Shown: positions 1-7,221, numbered from the stretch's first letter. The stretch is 13,707 nucleotides of DNA from Bacteroidales bacterium (GCA_023145555.1 JAGLDO010000163.1:1-13707); one strand, 5' to 3'. The notes: generated by a model not told the origin, from the sequence alone. A program made the numbers and translations.

Positions 1-26
1 TTGATTAAAAGCCTAATTCAAAAAAA

Positions 27-647
27 TTATTTGTGATCTTCGTCATATTTTGAATTAAGACCATAAAGAACTTCATTAGTAATATTACAATCCTCGTCAC
101 CATATAAAAGTGTTCCTCCGGTTGTATTGCTAAGAATAAATTTATATTTATGAGTTTCGTTATATTCGGCAATAAAAGAAGTTATTTTATTATATAACTG
201 TTTATTCATTTCTTGTTGGTCGGCAAGTAATTTGTTGCCAAGATCGTTTTGAAGAATTTGTAATTTTTGTTGTTTATCAATAAGTTTTTGTTGCTCTTCT
301 TCGGCACGTTGTTGAGTAAGAAATCCACCTCTTTTTACTTTGTCTTGAAATTCGGCAGCTTCTTTTTGAAATTTATCAGCTTTTCTTTGTAAGTCAGCTT
401 TTATTTTTTCTTGTTTTCTTGTGAATTCTTGGTTTAACTCTTCAGATAATTTGTAATTCAAAAGTAATGAATCAATATTTACATAAGCTATTTGCATTGA
501 GCTTGTTGCTTCAACAGTTTTTTCAACAGGTCTTTCAGCAGGTTTTTCGGCTGAGCCAAATTGTAAATAAAGAAATACAGCAATAGCAATAATTAAAACT
601 GCGTTAATAGCAATTGACAGTTTGGCAATAGGTGATAAGTTTTTCAT
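27..647 (-). CDS. OmpH/Skp-family periplasmic chaperone-like protein, membrane anchored
   Basis: A 206-residue protein. Residues about 9-30 form one hydrophobic segment with no obvious cleavage site, so it looks like an uncleaved signal anchor. A Pro/Glu-rich linker follows (about 32-47), then the OmpH core, which opens with a beta strand around IAYVNIDSLL (53-62). A long Gln/Glu/Lys-rich helical region (about 67-150), predicted to be coiled coil, contains the family pattern in which short helices pair as tentacles. The core closes with a strand near YKFILSN and a downstream GGTLLYGDE, as in Skp/OmpH. Family members hold unfolded outer-membrane proteins in the periplasm. E. coli Skp is about 160 residues with a cleaved signal, so the membrane anchor and the acidic C-terminus are differences. 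The gene begins 38 bases after the cstA-like stop and could be co-transcribed with it, although a TAnnTTTG match lies between them. The family call is firm; the exact client proteins are unknown. Confidence 0.85.
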   Translation of the reverse strand: MKNLSPIAKLSIAINAVLIIAIAVFLYLQFGSAEKPAERPVEKTVEATSSMQIAYVNIDSLLLNYKLSEELNQEFTRKQEKIKADLQRKADKFQKEAAEFQDKVKRGGFLTQQRAEEEQQKLIDKQQKLQILQNDLGNKLLADQQEMNKQLYNKITSFIAEYNETHKYKFILSNTTGGTLLYGDEDCNITNEVLYGLNSKYDEDHK

Positions 648-673
648 TTTTTATTTTTTTTAAATTTGAATTA

Positions 674-681
674 CAAAAATA
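674..681 (-). promoter_or_regulatory. Candidate Bacteroidota -7 element for the OmpH-like gene
   Basis: On the minus strand these bases read TATTTTTG, an exact match to the TAnnTTTG -7 motif. The motif lies between the cstA-like stop and the ompH-like start and would give a leader of about 20 bases. I could not find a convincing -33 TTTG at the usual spacing. The surroundings are extremely AT-rich, so a chance match is possible. Confidence 0.35.
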
Positions 682-685
682 GTTT

Positions 686-2146
686 TTATTCTGAAATGAT
701 TGTAGTTTTTGGTTTATTTTTTTTAGCTGCAAACATAAACCAGATAAATGACAGTATTGAGGCTGCAATACCAATAGAATAACCTGTTGTTACCTGTAAT
801 GCCAGACCTCCGTTAGCAATAGGAGCAACCATTAAGTAAGTAACACAAACTGCGGTCATAAATGTTGCCGGAATTGATAAGAGTAAGTGATTTTTTTTAT
901 TATAGGCAAGATACATTGCAGCTGTCCATAAAACAATGGTTGACAAAATCTGATTAGAAAGTCCAAGATATTTCCAGATGGTTGAGAATTTTAATTGTGA
1001 TAAAACAAAACCAACAGCAAAAAGAGGAATAACAACAATAAGTCTGTTTTTTATACTGCCTTGTTTAAATTTAAAAATATCGGCAATTGTAAGTCGTGCA
1101 CTTCTAAATGCAGTATCGCCTGTAGTTATTGGACATGCTACAACACCAATAATTGCGAAAATAGCACCTGCTTTTCCAAGCCACGTGTTACAGATTTCGT
1201 TAACTATCCAAGCGGGATCGTGTCCGCTTATAGCAGCTGTGGCATTTAAACCCTCAGAGCCATGAAAAAAGTTAATAGCAGCTGTTGCCCAAATAAGTGC
1301 TACAATGCCTTCTGAAATCATAGCTCCGTAAAAAACTTTTCTGCCATAGCGTTCTTTTTTCATACAACGTGCCATTAATGGTGCTTGTGTAGAGTGAAAA
1401 CCTGAAATTGCACCACATGAAATAACAATAAACATCATTGGGAACAAAATGTTTTGTGAAGGATTAGAATGAAAATTCTTAAAGTCGGAAAATGATAATT
1501 CGTGCAAATCTAAAGTGCCAGACGCTCCTTTAAATATCATTGCTCCGGCAATGCTGACAGCCATAACAAGCAAAGCTACTCCAAAAATTGGGTAAATTTT
1601 ACCAATAATTTTGTTAATTGGAAGTAAGGTTGCAATAATGTAATACCCAAAAATAATATAAAGCCAAATTGTTTTGCTGGCGCCTGTTAAACTTTCCAAT
1701 AAACCCGCAGGTCCTGTAACAAAAGCAACTCCCACAAATATTAATAATAATATTGAAAATACTCTTAAGAAATTTTGGAATCCATTGCCAAGATATTTGC
1801 CAACAACTTCTGAAATGCTTGCTCCATCGTTTCTGACAGATAACATTCCGGAAAAATAATCGTGAACAGAACCCATAAAAATACATCCTAATACAATCCA
1901 TATATATGATACAGGACCGTACATTGCACCTAAGATTGCTCCAAATATTGGGCCTAGTCCTGCAATGTTTAAAAATTCTATCATATACATTTTCCAAACA
2001 GGCATTGGTATATAATCAACGCCATCGGCAATTCGAACGGCAGGAGTTTTTATTTTATCGTCGGCACCAAAAAATTTTTCAATAAATTTTCCGTAAATAA
2101 AATATCCTAAAATTAAAGCTAAAATTGAAATTAAAAATGTGAACAT
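686..2146 (-). CDS. cstA: CstA-family carbon starvation / peptide or pyruvate transporter
   Basis: A 486-residue polytopic inner-membrane protein with a hydrophobic segment at nearly every interval from residue 1 to 475. Sequence hallmarks of the CstA family are visible: an N-terminal MFTFLISILALILGYFIYGK segment, an EFLNIAGLGPIFGAILGA motif near residue 57, GSVHDYFSGM near 92, SGFHSTQAPLMAR near 248, and ACPITTGDTAFRSAR near 337. CstA proteins import peptides, and some members (E. coli CstA and BtsT) import pyruvate, during nutrient limitation. The E. coli protein is about 700 residues. This one is a short form that ends after the final membrane segments with a Lys-rich tail and has no large C-terminal extension. 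The substrate cannot be deduced here, and no two-component regulator of the BtsSR kind sits nearby. The start is the ATG at 2144-2146, preceded by a good -7 element about 30 bases upstream. Confidence 0.88.
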   Translation of the reverse strand: MFTFLISILALILGYFIYGKFIEKFFGADDKIKTPAVRIADGVDYIPMPVWKMYMIEFLNIAGLGPIFGAILGAMYGPVSYIWIVLGCIFMGSVHDYFSGMLSVRNDGASISEVVGKYLGNGFQNFLRVFSILLLIFVGVAFVTGPAGLLESLTGASKTIWLYIIFGYYIIATLLPINKIIGKIYPIFGVALLVMAVSIAGAMIFKGASGTLDLHELSFSDFKNFHSNPSQNILFPMMFIVISCGAISGFHSTQAPLMARCMKKERYGRKVFYGAMISEGIVALIWATAAINFFHGSEGLNATAAISGHDPAWIVNEICNTWLGKAGAIFAIIGVVACPITTGDTAFRSARLTIADIFKFKQGSIKNRLIVVIPLFAVGFVLSQLKFSTIWKYLGLSNQILSTIVLWTAAMYLAYNKKNHLLLSIPATFMTAVCVTYLMVAPIANGGLALQVTTGYSIGIAASILSFIWFMFAAKKNKPKTTIISE

Positions 2147-2173
2147 AATTGATTAATTTTTTAATTATTGTTG

Positions 2174-2181
2174 CAAACTTA
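2174..2181 (-). promoter_or_regulatory. Candidate -7 promoter element for the cstA-like gene
   Basis: The minus strand reads TAAGTTTG, an exact TAnnTTTG match. It places a transcription start near 2170 and a leader of about 25 bases before the ATG at 2144-2146. The nearest upstream TTG is 26 bases away, slightly beyond the usual spacing, so only the -7 half is well supported. Confidence 0.5.
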
Positions 2182-2237
2182 ACTATAAATTGCCTTCGTT
2201 GTTATTGCAATGTTTATTTTTAAAAACATGTATTAAT

Positions 2238-2275
2238 AAAAAACCACAAAAATTTTTAACATTTTGTGGTTTTTT
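2238..2275 (-). terminator. Intrinsic terminator after the TonB-dependent receptor gene
   Basis: A perfect 14-base-pair inverted repeat. The left arm is 2238-2251, the loop is 2252-2261 and the right arm is 2262-2275, with a CCAC/GTGG core flanked by A and T runs. The minus-strand transcript of the receptor gene (stop at 2375) would fold this hairpin and finish in U residues. The A/T runs on both sides mean it could act in either direction. It separates the receptor unit from the cstA promoter. Confidence 0.75.
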
Positions 2276-2314
2276 TGTTTTGTAATCATTAGACTAACAA
2301 GCTGTATATTAATG

Positions 2315-2337
2315 CTTTCGGATTGCAAATCTGAAAG
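2315..2337. repeat. Imperfect palindrome in the intergenic region, possible REP-like element
   Basis: The arms CTTTCGGATT (2315-2324) and AATCTGAAAG (2328-2337) are complementary except at one position and flank a 3-base loop, GCA. The mismatch is a G-U wobble in a plus-strand transcript but an A-C mismatch in a minus-strand transcript. It lies between the receptor stop (2375) and the terminator at 2238-2275 and has no T-run, so I do not call it a terminator. Dispersed repeat status is inferred from appearance only. Confidence 0.35.
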
Positions 2338-2374
2338 AGCAGATATTAAACCCTAAACACATCCTATTTTTTAA

Positions 2375-4822
2375 TTAAAATTTTAGTGTTAAACCCGCCA
2401 AGAAATTAATTCCTGCTTGAGGGAAATAGCCGTCCAAAACTCTTTGCTCTCCTTCATAAGTATATTGATAAACCCAAGCATTAGTTTCATACTTCTGATC
2501 GAAAATATTGTTTATCATTAACGATAAATTAATTCCTTTAACAAGCTTTGTTTTAAAGCCATAATCAATTTTTATATTGTTGATAAAGTATGCATCGAGT
2601 TTTCTTTCGTCGCTTGCTGAGTTGTCAATATATTGTTTGCCAACATAGTTAGAGATTAGTTTAATAAAAAATTTATTTTTAATATTATAAGTTATTAAAC
2701 TATTAGCAATAATATTTGGAGAAAAAGCAAGGTCTGTTTCGCCTAAATTAGATACATCTTGTCCCCAAGTGTCCCAATTATCAACATATTGAGTGAAATT
2801 TTTAATTTTGTTTTTACTAAATGTTGCATTCAAATCCCATTTCAGATTATCGGTAAATTTTAATCCTGAAGATAATTCAATGCCGGTGCGATAACTTTTG
2901 TCAACATTTGCCATAATAGCAGATCCAACATCATTAATATCACCGGTTAATACCAACTGATTTTTATAATCCATATAAAACAAATTTACTTTTAATACAG
3001 ATTTTGTTGTGCTAAAAGTGTAGCCAAATTCATAATCTCTTAGTGTTTCGTAGCTTGGTGTTGGTTTTGTTGTATCAGCATCGGTATAGTTATGACGGTT
3101 TGGCTCACGATTAGCTATGCCAAATGAGAAATAAGCGTTTTGTTTGTCGTTAATGGTATAATAAATTCCTGTTTTAGGATTAATAAAATTGAATTTATGA
3201 GTTTGGCTAACATCTCTAAAATCATCATCAATACCGTCAATGGTATAATCAATATTACGAAATTGAACATCGCCGTATATATTTAATTTGTTGGTAATCA
3301 AATAATTGATTTTAGCATATATATTAAAATCTTTTTTTGTGCCTTTGTTTCTGTACCATTCGTAGTCTTTTTCAAAATTGTTTATAGAAAATTGTGACCA
3401 TATAACATTGCCAAAATGGTCGCCTTCGTAAATATTATAAGCACCACCAATTGAGGCGTTAATTTTTTCTAACTTATAATTCATTGAGTAAGTTATGCCG
3501 TAAAAATCGTTATCCATTAATTTTCTGTAAATAAAATCAGAACGTGTAATGGTATCGTTATTAATAATTGCATTTTCAAGTCCGTACTTGCTAAATTTTT
3601 TATTGTATTTATAGCTTTCGTAATAGCCATATCCTTTTGTGTAATGCAAAGCAGTGTTAATGTTGAGAAAATTAGTTATTTCGTGAGAGTAAAATAATTG
3701 ATAGTGATCTTGTTGATAATTATCAGTCTGATTATCATAAATATAACGATTAAAAGTGCGACTGTTTGAATTAAACAAATTGTCTTTTTCAGCATCAGAC
3801 CAACCGTCATCATATACTAATTGAGCCATACCAATGGAATCGTTTTCTAGTTTGCATTTAGGAACGCCATTCCAAGCCTGTCCGGTTTTTTCTATCCCCG
3901 AAGAGATGTTCAGTTTTACAATGTTGTGTTTGCTATAATATCCTCCCGAAACGAAAAATGATTTTAAATCAGAAGCAGCACGATCGATAAACCCTTGCGA
4001 TTCAATTTTTGAAAGTCGTGCATCAAAAGTAAATTTATCATTAATTAAACCTGAACCTACTCTTACATTACTTTTCCATGTTTGAAACGAGCCAATTGAA
4101 TTGCTTGCTTCTGCGTAAGCTTTTCGCTCAAGAGTTAATGTTTGCATATTTATTGTTGCACCAAAAGCACCGGCACCATTGGTTGATGTGCCCACTCCAC
4201 GCTGAATTTGTACATTATTAATTGAGGAAGCAAGGTCAGGCAAATTTACCCAAAAAACTCCATGAGATTCGGGATCGTTGTATGGAATGCCGTTTATGGT
4301 AATGTTTATTCTGTTTGCATCAGTTCCTCGAATTCTTATGTTTGTGTAACCAATACCTGCTCCTGCATCAGAAGATGTTACAACAGATGGGCTTATGCTT
4401 AGTAAATAAGGAATGTCTTGTCCCAAATTATTATCATCAATACTTTTTTTATTTAGGTTGATGTAAGTGGCAGGAACTTTTTCTCCAACTCTGGTTGATG
4501 AAATCATAATTTCATCAGACATAACGCTCGAACGTTTTAATTTAAAATTAATAGTTAAATCTTTTTCAAGATTTAATTTTTTATAAGCTTTAACATATCC
4601 AATATAAGAAACAACAATTGTGTAATTCTTATTTTTTATATTTTTAATAATGAATTTACCTTCTAAATCGGAAAAAGTTCCCTTTAAGGTATTTGTTAAC
4701 TGAACATTAGCACCAATTAAGGGTTCTCCCTTGGTGTCTGTTATTGTTCCTGAAATAGTTGATTGCGAAAAAATCCAAAAACTGATTAATTGCAATACTA
4801 ATAATAATGATAATCTTTTCAT
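2375..4822 (-). CDS. TonB-dependent outer-membrane receptor, predicted thiamin (or precursor) importer
   Basis: An 815-residue outer-membrane transporter. Residues 1-20 are a signal peptide ending near FSQS. Residues about 22-97 are a carboxypeptidase-regulatory-like beta-sandwich (TISGTITDTKGEPLIGANVQ), a Bacteroidota hallmark. The plug domain covers about 105-230 and includes NIRIRGTDANRINITINGIP near 162-181 and VQIQRGVGTSTNGAGAFGATINM near 204-226. The remainder is a beta barrel rich in alternating aromatic strands, ending in the terminal Phe expected for BamA recognition (GLTLKF). There is no SusD-like partner next door, so this is not a polysaccharide SusCD pair. The upstream TPP riboswitch identifies the cargo as thiamin or a related compound. 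In Bacteroides, TPP-riboswitch-controlled TonB receptors (OMthi) work with an inner-membrane PnuT and a thiamin pyrophosphokinase; neither is present in this window. The energy source would be TonB-ExbBD. The family is certain; the substrate is an inference from the riboswitch. Confidence 0.9.
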   Translation of the reverse strand: MKRLSLLLVLQLISFWIFSQSTISGTITDTKGEPLIGANVQLTNTLKGTFSDLEGKFIIKNIKNKNYTIVVSYIGYVKAYKKLNLEKDLTINFKLKRSSVMSDEIMISSTRVGEKVPATYINLNKKSIDDNNLGQDIPYLLSISPSVVTSSDAGAGIGYTNIRIRGTDANRINITINGIPYNDPESHGVFWVNLPDLASSINNVQIQRGVGTSTNGAGAFGATINMQTLTLERKAYAEASNSIGSFQTWKSNVRVGSGLINDKFTFDARLSKIESQGFIDRAASDLKSFFVSGGYYSKHNIVKLNISSGIEKTGQAWNGVPKCKLENDSIGMAQLVYDDGWSDAEKDNLFNSNSRTFNRYIYDNQTDNYQQDHYQLFYSHEITNFLNINTALHYTKGYGYYESYKYNKKFSKYGLENAIINNDTITRSDFIYRKLMDNDFYGITYSMNYKLEKINASIGGAYNIYEGDHFGNVIWSQFSINNFEKDYEWYRNKGTKKDFNIYAKINYLITNKLNIYGDVQFRNIDYTIDGIDDDFRDVSQTHKFNFINPKTGIYYTINDKQNAYFSFGIANREPNRHNYTDADTTKPTPSYETLRDYEFGYTFSTTKSVLKVNLFYMDYKNQLVLTGDINDVGSAIMANVDKSYRTGIELSSGLKFTDNLKWDLNATFSKNKIKNFTQYVDNWDTWGQDVSNLGETDLAFSPNIIANSLITYNIKNKFFIKLISNYVGKQYIDNSASDERKLDAYFINNIKIDYGFKTKLVKGINLSLMINNIFDQKYETNAWVYQYTYEGEQRVLDGYFPQAGINFLAGLTLKF

Positions 4823-4858
4823 GATTAAAAAAATTTTAGTTAAAAGTTAATATTGCAA

Positions 4859-4865
4859 TGGGTGA
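4859..4865 (-). promoter_or_regulatory. Possible expression-platform strand mimicking the TPP aptamer P2 arm
   Basis: The minus-strand transcript reads UCACCCA here, a few bases after the aptamer and about 38 bases before the receptor start codon. Its CACCC (4860-4864) repeats the CACCC of the 3' P2 strand (4911-4915). Both can pair with GGGUG in the 5' P2 strand (4940-4944). The segment could therefore compete with P2 when TPP is absent. This is a base-pairing observation; its function is untested. Confidence 0.35.
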
Positions 4866-4870
4866 TTGTT

Positions 4871-4952
4871 ACTCTTTTCCCTACGCCGGCATTATCCGTT
4901 CAGGTTCAAAGGGTGTGATCTCAGCCATAAATATTAAGGCACCCCACTGTGA
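4871..4952 (-). ncRNA. TPP riboswitch (THI box) aptamer
   Basis: Read on the minus strand, the segment contains every conserved block of the TPP aptamer in order. GGGGTGCC forms the 5' P2 side (around 4938-4945). GGCTGAGA followed by TCACACCC (around 4911-4926) forms the 3' P2 side with the pyrimidine-sensing CUGAGA. ACCTGA comes next (about 4899-4904). GGATAATGCC (P5 region, about 4887-4896) and GCGTAGGGA (about 4878-4886) close the pyrophosphate-sensing arm. The P3 insertion between GGTGCC and GGCTGAGA is very short and AT-only (TTAATATTTAT). The aptamer precedes the TonB receptor by about 50 bases and is oriented with it, so TPP should repress the receptor. There is no obvious run-of-U terminator between aptamer and ORF, so control is more likely at translation initiation. 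P1 pairing is weak. Confidence 0.95.
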
Positions 4953-4960
4953 ATTGTTTG

Positions 4961-4968
4961 CAAAGTTA
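4961..4968 (-). promoter_or_regulatory. Candidate -7 promoter element for the riboswitch-receptor transcript
   Basis: The minus strand reads TAACTTTG, an exact TAnnTTTG match. It places the transcription start near 4955-4957, only a few bases before the first conserved aptamer base. That is where a riboswitch leader would be expected to begin, and the promoter lies just after the terminator at 4987-5018. The -33 region is a T-run with no clear TTTG. Confidence 0.55.
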
Positions 4969-4986
4969 AAAAACTTTAGTTGTAAA

Positions 4987-5018
4987 AAAAAGCTGTGATA
5001 AAAATATCACAGCTTTTT
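4987..5018 (-). terminator. Intrinsic terminator after the thioredoxin gene
   Basis: A perfect 14-base-pair inverted repeat with arms 4987-5000 and 5005-5018, a 4-base AAAA loop and core AGCTGTGATA / TATCACAGCT. Beyond the stem the minus-strand transcript runs into further U residues (the plus strand has an A-run at 4984-4990). It lies 48 bases after the thioredoxin stop and isolates that gene from the riboswitch promoter. Confidence 0.85.
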
Positions 5019-5065
5019 AAGAATTTTTTAAGTCAATTAGCTTGTTAATCAAGCTATAAAGAAAA

Positions 5066-5437
5066 TTATTTTTCTATTTTTAATACATCAGCAATAGCTT
5101 TTTCAAAAGTATCTTTAGGTAAAGCACCCATTGCCATTTGTGGTTGTCCGTCTTTTGGTACAAATAATAATGATGGGATACTCTGAACTCCAAATACACC
5201 GGCTAATTGTTGTTGTTCTTCTGTATTTACTTTGTAAATATCTATTTTTCCATCGTATTCTTCAGCTAATTGTTCTAAAATAGGAGCTACCATTTTACAA
5301 GGTTGACACCAGTCAGCATAAAAATCAATCATACAAGGTTTGTCGCCTTCAAATTTCCACTCTTTGTTAGCTTCAAAATTAAAAACTTTTTGTTTAAATG
5401 TTTCTAGTGTTAAATGTTCTAACATAACTTTTTCCAT
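5066..5437 (-). CDS. trxA: Thioredoxin with a WCQPC active site
   Basis: A 123-residue cytoplasmic thioredoxin-fold protein with no signal peptide. The order is typical: the central strand CMIDFYADWC with the buried Asp38, then the redox pair Cys44-Gln-Pro-Cys47, then KMVAPILEQLAEEY, and the conserved cis-proline at residue 88 in QSIPSLLF. The C-terminal helix ends at the Lys-rich tail. The active site has Gln where most thioredoxins have Gly (WCGPC), which may shift the redox potential. An N-terminal stretch before the core (EANKEWKFEGDKP, about 22-34) matches the usual layout of Bacteroidota thioredoxins. A further Cys at 35 is outside the motif. It would reduce disulfides in proteins such as ribonucleotide reductase or peroxiredoxins. 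The start at Met1 is preceded only by A/T-rich DNA; Met5 is an alternative start. It looks monocistronic, with its own terminator. Confidence 0.92.
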   Translation of the reverse strand: MEKVMLEHLTLETFKQKVFNFEANKEWKFEGDKPCMIDFYADWCQPCKMVAPILEQLAEEYDGKIDIYKVNTEEQQQLAGVFGVQSIPSLLFVPKDGQPQMAMGALPKDTFEKAIADVLKIEK

Positions 5438-5730
5438 TTTATTAATTTTAAAATTGTTTGCAAAATATATAACTATATAAATATATAAAAGTGTTTATCA
5501 AATAATGTGCCATTTTATAATTACACTTAAACCGCTTGTTTTCTAATATATATTTTTCTGCACTTTAGTGAAGTAGAATAATATTAATAAAATGAAAAAA
5601 GTTATTACTAGGCTTTAGACAGTATCTAAAAGTAAAATATGATTGAATAAAAATTCTTAATATTGTTAGTTTTGATACGAAAAATTGTAATTTTGTCACC
5701 TATTTACAAAAAATGTCATAGTTATTATTT
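5438..5730. other. Divergent intergenic region between thioredoxin and cca-family genes
   Basis: This stretch of just under 300 bases is strongly AT-rich and must hold the promoters of both divergent genes. I see no credible small ORF: possible starts near 5503 and 5592 meet stops within about 14 codons. I also see no hairpin of note. The only motif I would name is the plus-strand promoter candidate listed separately. Confidence 0.6.
5663..5695 (+). promoter_or_regulatory. Candidate Bacteroidota promoter for the cca-family gene
   Basis: TAATTTTG at 5688-5695 is an exact TAnnTTTG -7 motif. A TTG at 5663-5665 lies 22 bases upstream, within the 17-23 base range reported for the phylum. The start site would fall near 5700, giving a leader of about 30 bases before the ATG at 5731. 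Confidence 0.5.
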
Positions 5731-7143
5731 ATGAATAAATATTTAAAACATCCTGTTTTTGAGATAATTTCAGAGATTATTGCAGAAAAAAATATACAAG
5801 CGTATGTTATTGGAGGGTTTGTGCGCGATATTATTTTGAAACGGCCATCAAACGATATAGATATTGTAGTGGTTGGGAGTGGGATTGAACTTGCAAATAT
5901 GGTTGCAGACAAAATTGAAAAAGACGTAAAAGTTTCTGTTTTTAAGAATTTTGGTACAGCAATGTTAAGGTATAAAAACTATGAGGTTGAATTTGTGGGA
6001 GCACGAAAAGAGTCGTATAACAGAAATTCAAGAAAACCAATTGTTGAAGATGGTACTCTTGAGGATGACCAAAACAGAAGAGACTTTACTATAAATGCCC
6101 TTGCATTAAGCTTAAATAAAGAAACGCATGCTCAACTTTCAGATCCATTTAATGGATTAGATGATATAAAGAAGAAGATTATACGCACACCATTAGATCC
6201 AGACATTACTTTTTCTGACGATCCTCTACGAATGATACGTGCCATTCGTTTTGCTGCGCAATTAAATTTTAACATTTGTGACGAAGCATTATCTGCAATT
6301 AAAAGTAATGCTGACAGGATTAAAATTGTATCGCGAGAACGAGTAAACGACGAGCTTAATAAAATAGTTTTATCGCCAAAACCATCAATAGGATTTAGAC
6401 TTTTGGAAGAGACCGGTTTGCTTGAAATAGTTTTTCCCGAATTATATAAATTAAAAGGAGTGGAGGTAAAAAAAGGGATTAAGCATAAAGATAATTTTTA
6501 TCATACACTCAATGTTCTAGACAATATAAGTAAACATACAGATAATTTATGGTTGCGTTGGGCTGCAGTTTTACACGATGTTGGAAAGCCTGCCAGCAAA
6601 CGATTTGATGATGTTCATGGTTGGACGTTTCATGGACACGAATTTGTTGGGTATAAAATGTTGCCTGATATTTTTCGTCGTCTTAAATTTCCCATGAATG
6701 AGAAAATGAAGTATGTACGCAAGCTTATTTTGTTACATATGCGACCAATTGTATTGTCAAAAGAAGATATTACAGATTCTGCAATAAGACGTTTGTTGTT
6801 TGAGGCTGGTGAAGATATTGATGATTTAATGCTTTTGTGTGATGCCGACATAACTTCGAAAAATTCTAACAGAGTTAAGAGATTTTTGCAGAACTTTCAA
6901 ATTGTTCGAAAAAAATTAAAAGAAATAGAAGAAAAGGATAAAATAAGAAATTGGCAACCTCCAATATCCGGCGACGAAATTATAAAAATTTTTAATATTA
7001 AGCCGTCAAAAATAGTTGGTGAGATTAAAAGTGCAATTAAAGAAGCTATTTTAGATGGTATTATTGAAAATAATTACGATGCTGCTTATAAATTTATGAT
7101 TAGAAAAGGCGAAGAACTTGGATTGAAGTCTGTTAAAGAATAA
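5731..7143 (+). CDS. cca: CCA tRNA nucleotidyltransferase / poly(A) polymerase-family protein with HD domain
   Basis: A 470-residue class II nucleotidyltransferase. The head carries GGFVRD (28-33) and the metal-binding NDIDIVV with Asp43 and Asp45, plus a third carboxylate in EVEFVGARKESY near 85-96. The RRDFTINAL motif (116-123) and DPLRMIRAIRFAAQL (164-178) are the nucleotide-recognition and ribose or template-binding segments. SRERVNDELNKI (201-212) follows. An HD phosphohydrolase-like domain lies in the second half: HTLNVL around 258, LHDVGKP with His282-Asp283, and FHGHEFVG with His301 and His303. The enzyme adds or repairs the 3' CCA of tRNAs; Bacteroidota homologues are annotated either as CCA-adding enzymes or as poly(A) polymerases. 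Sequence alone does not decide between CCA-adding, A-adding and poly(A) activity. It is the only plus-strand gene in the window, has its own promoter candidate, and converges on the nuclease gene. Confidence 0.88.
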   Translation: MNKYLKHPVFEIISEIIAEKNIQAYVIGGFVRDIILKRPSNDIDIVVVGSGIELANMVADKIEKDVKVSVFKNFGTAMLRYKNYEVEFVGARKESYNRNSRKPIVEDGTLEDDQNRRDFTINALALSLNKETHAQLSDPFNGLDDIKKKIIRTPLDPDITFSDDPLRMIRAIRFAAQLNFNICDEALSAIKSNADRIKIVSRERVNDELNKIVLSPKPSIGFRLLEETGLLEIVFPELYKLKGVEVKKGIKHKDNFYHTLNVLDNISKHTDNLWLRWAAVLHDVGKPASKRFDDVHGWTFHGHEFVGYKMLPDIFRRLKFPMNEKMKYVRKLILLHMRPIVLSKEDITDSAIRRLLFEAGEDIDDLMLLCDADITSKNSNRVKRFLQNFQIVRKKLKEIEEKDKIRNWQPPISGDEIIKIFNIKPSKIVGEIKSAIKEAILDGIIENNYDAAYKFMIRKGEELGLKSVKE

Positions 7144-7181
7144 TTTTTCGTGAAAAAAATCGGATAATAAAAATTTAATCT

Positions 7182-7221
7182 GACACTTTCATGTCCGTCA
7201 GCTGACGGACGCTGGAAGGTC
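7182..7221. repeat. Extended hairpin around an 18-base perfect palindrome between convergent genes
   Basis: GTCCGTCAGCTGACGGAC (7193-7210) is perfectly palindromic and clearly more GC-rich than its surroundings. The pairing continues outward after a small internal loop: CTTTC (7186-7190) with GGAAG (7214-7218), and GAC (7182-7184) with GTC (7219-7221). It lies between the cca-family stop (7143) and the nuclease stop (7267), so it could end both transcripts. Neither side has a strong T-run, so a dispersed REP-like repeat is as likely. Confidence 0.6.

Noticed and set aside
978..1265. Plus-strand frames opposite the cstA-like gene (978-1265, 1061-1249, 1674-1859) and an alternative minus frame at 1614-1997
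   Set aside because: They overlap a clearly conserved transporter and give Cys- and Asn-rich translations with no family resemblance.
5592..5618. Very short frame in the thioredoxin-cca intergenic region
   Set aside because: Only eight codons, with no sign of a leader-peptide mechanism.
5700..5912. Minus-strand frame overlapping the start of the cca-family gene
   Set aside because: It is antisense to the conserved GGFVRD and DxD motifs and has no domain or promoter evidence of its own.
6630..6851. Minus-strand frame within the cca-family HD region
   Set aside because: Antisense shadow of conserved coding sequence.
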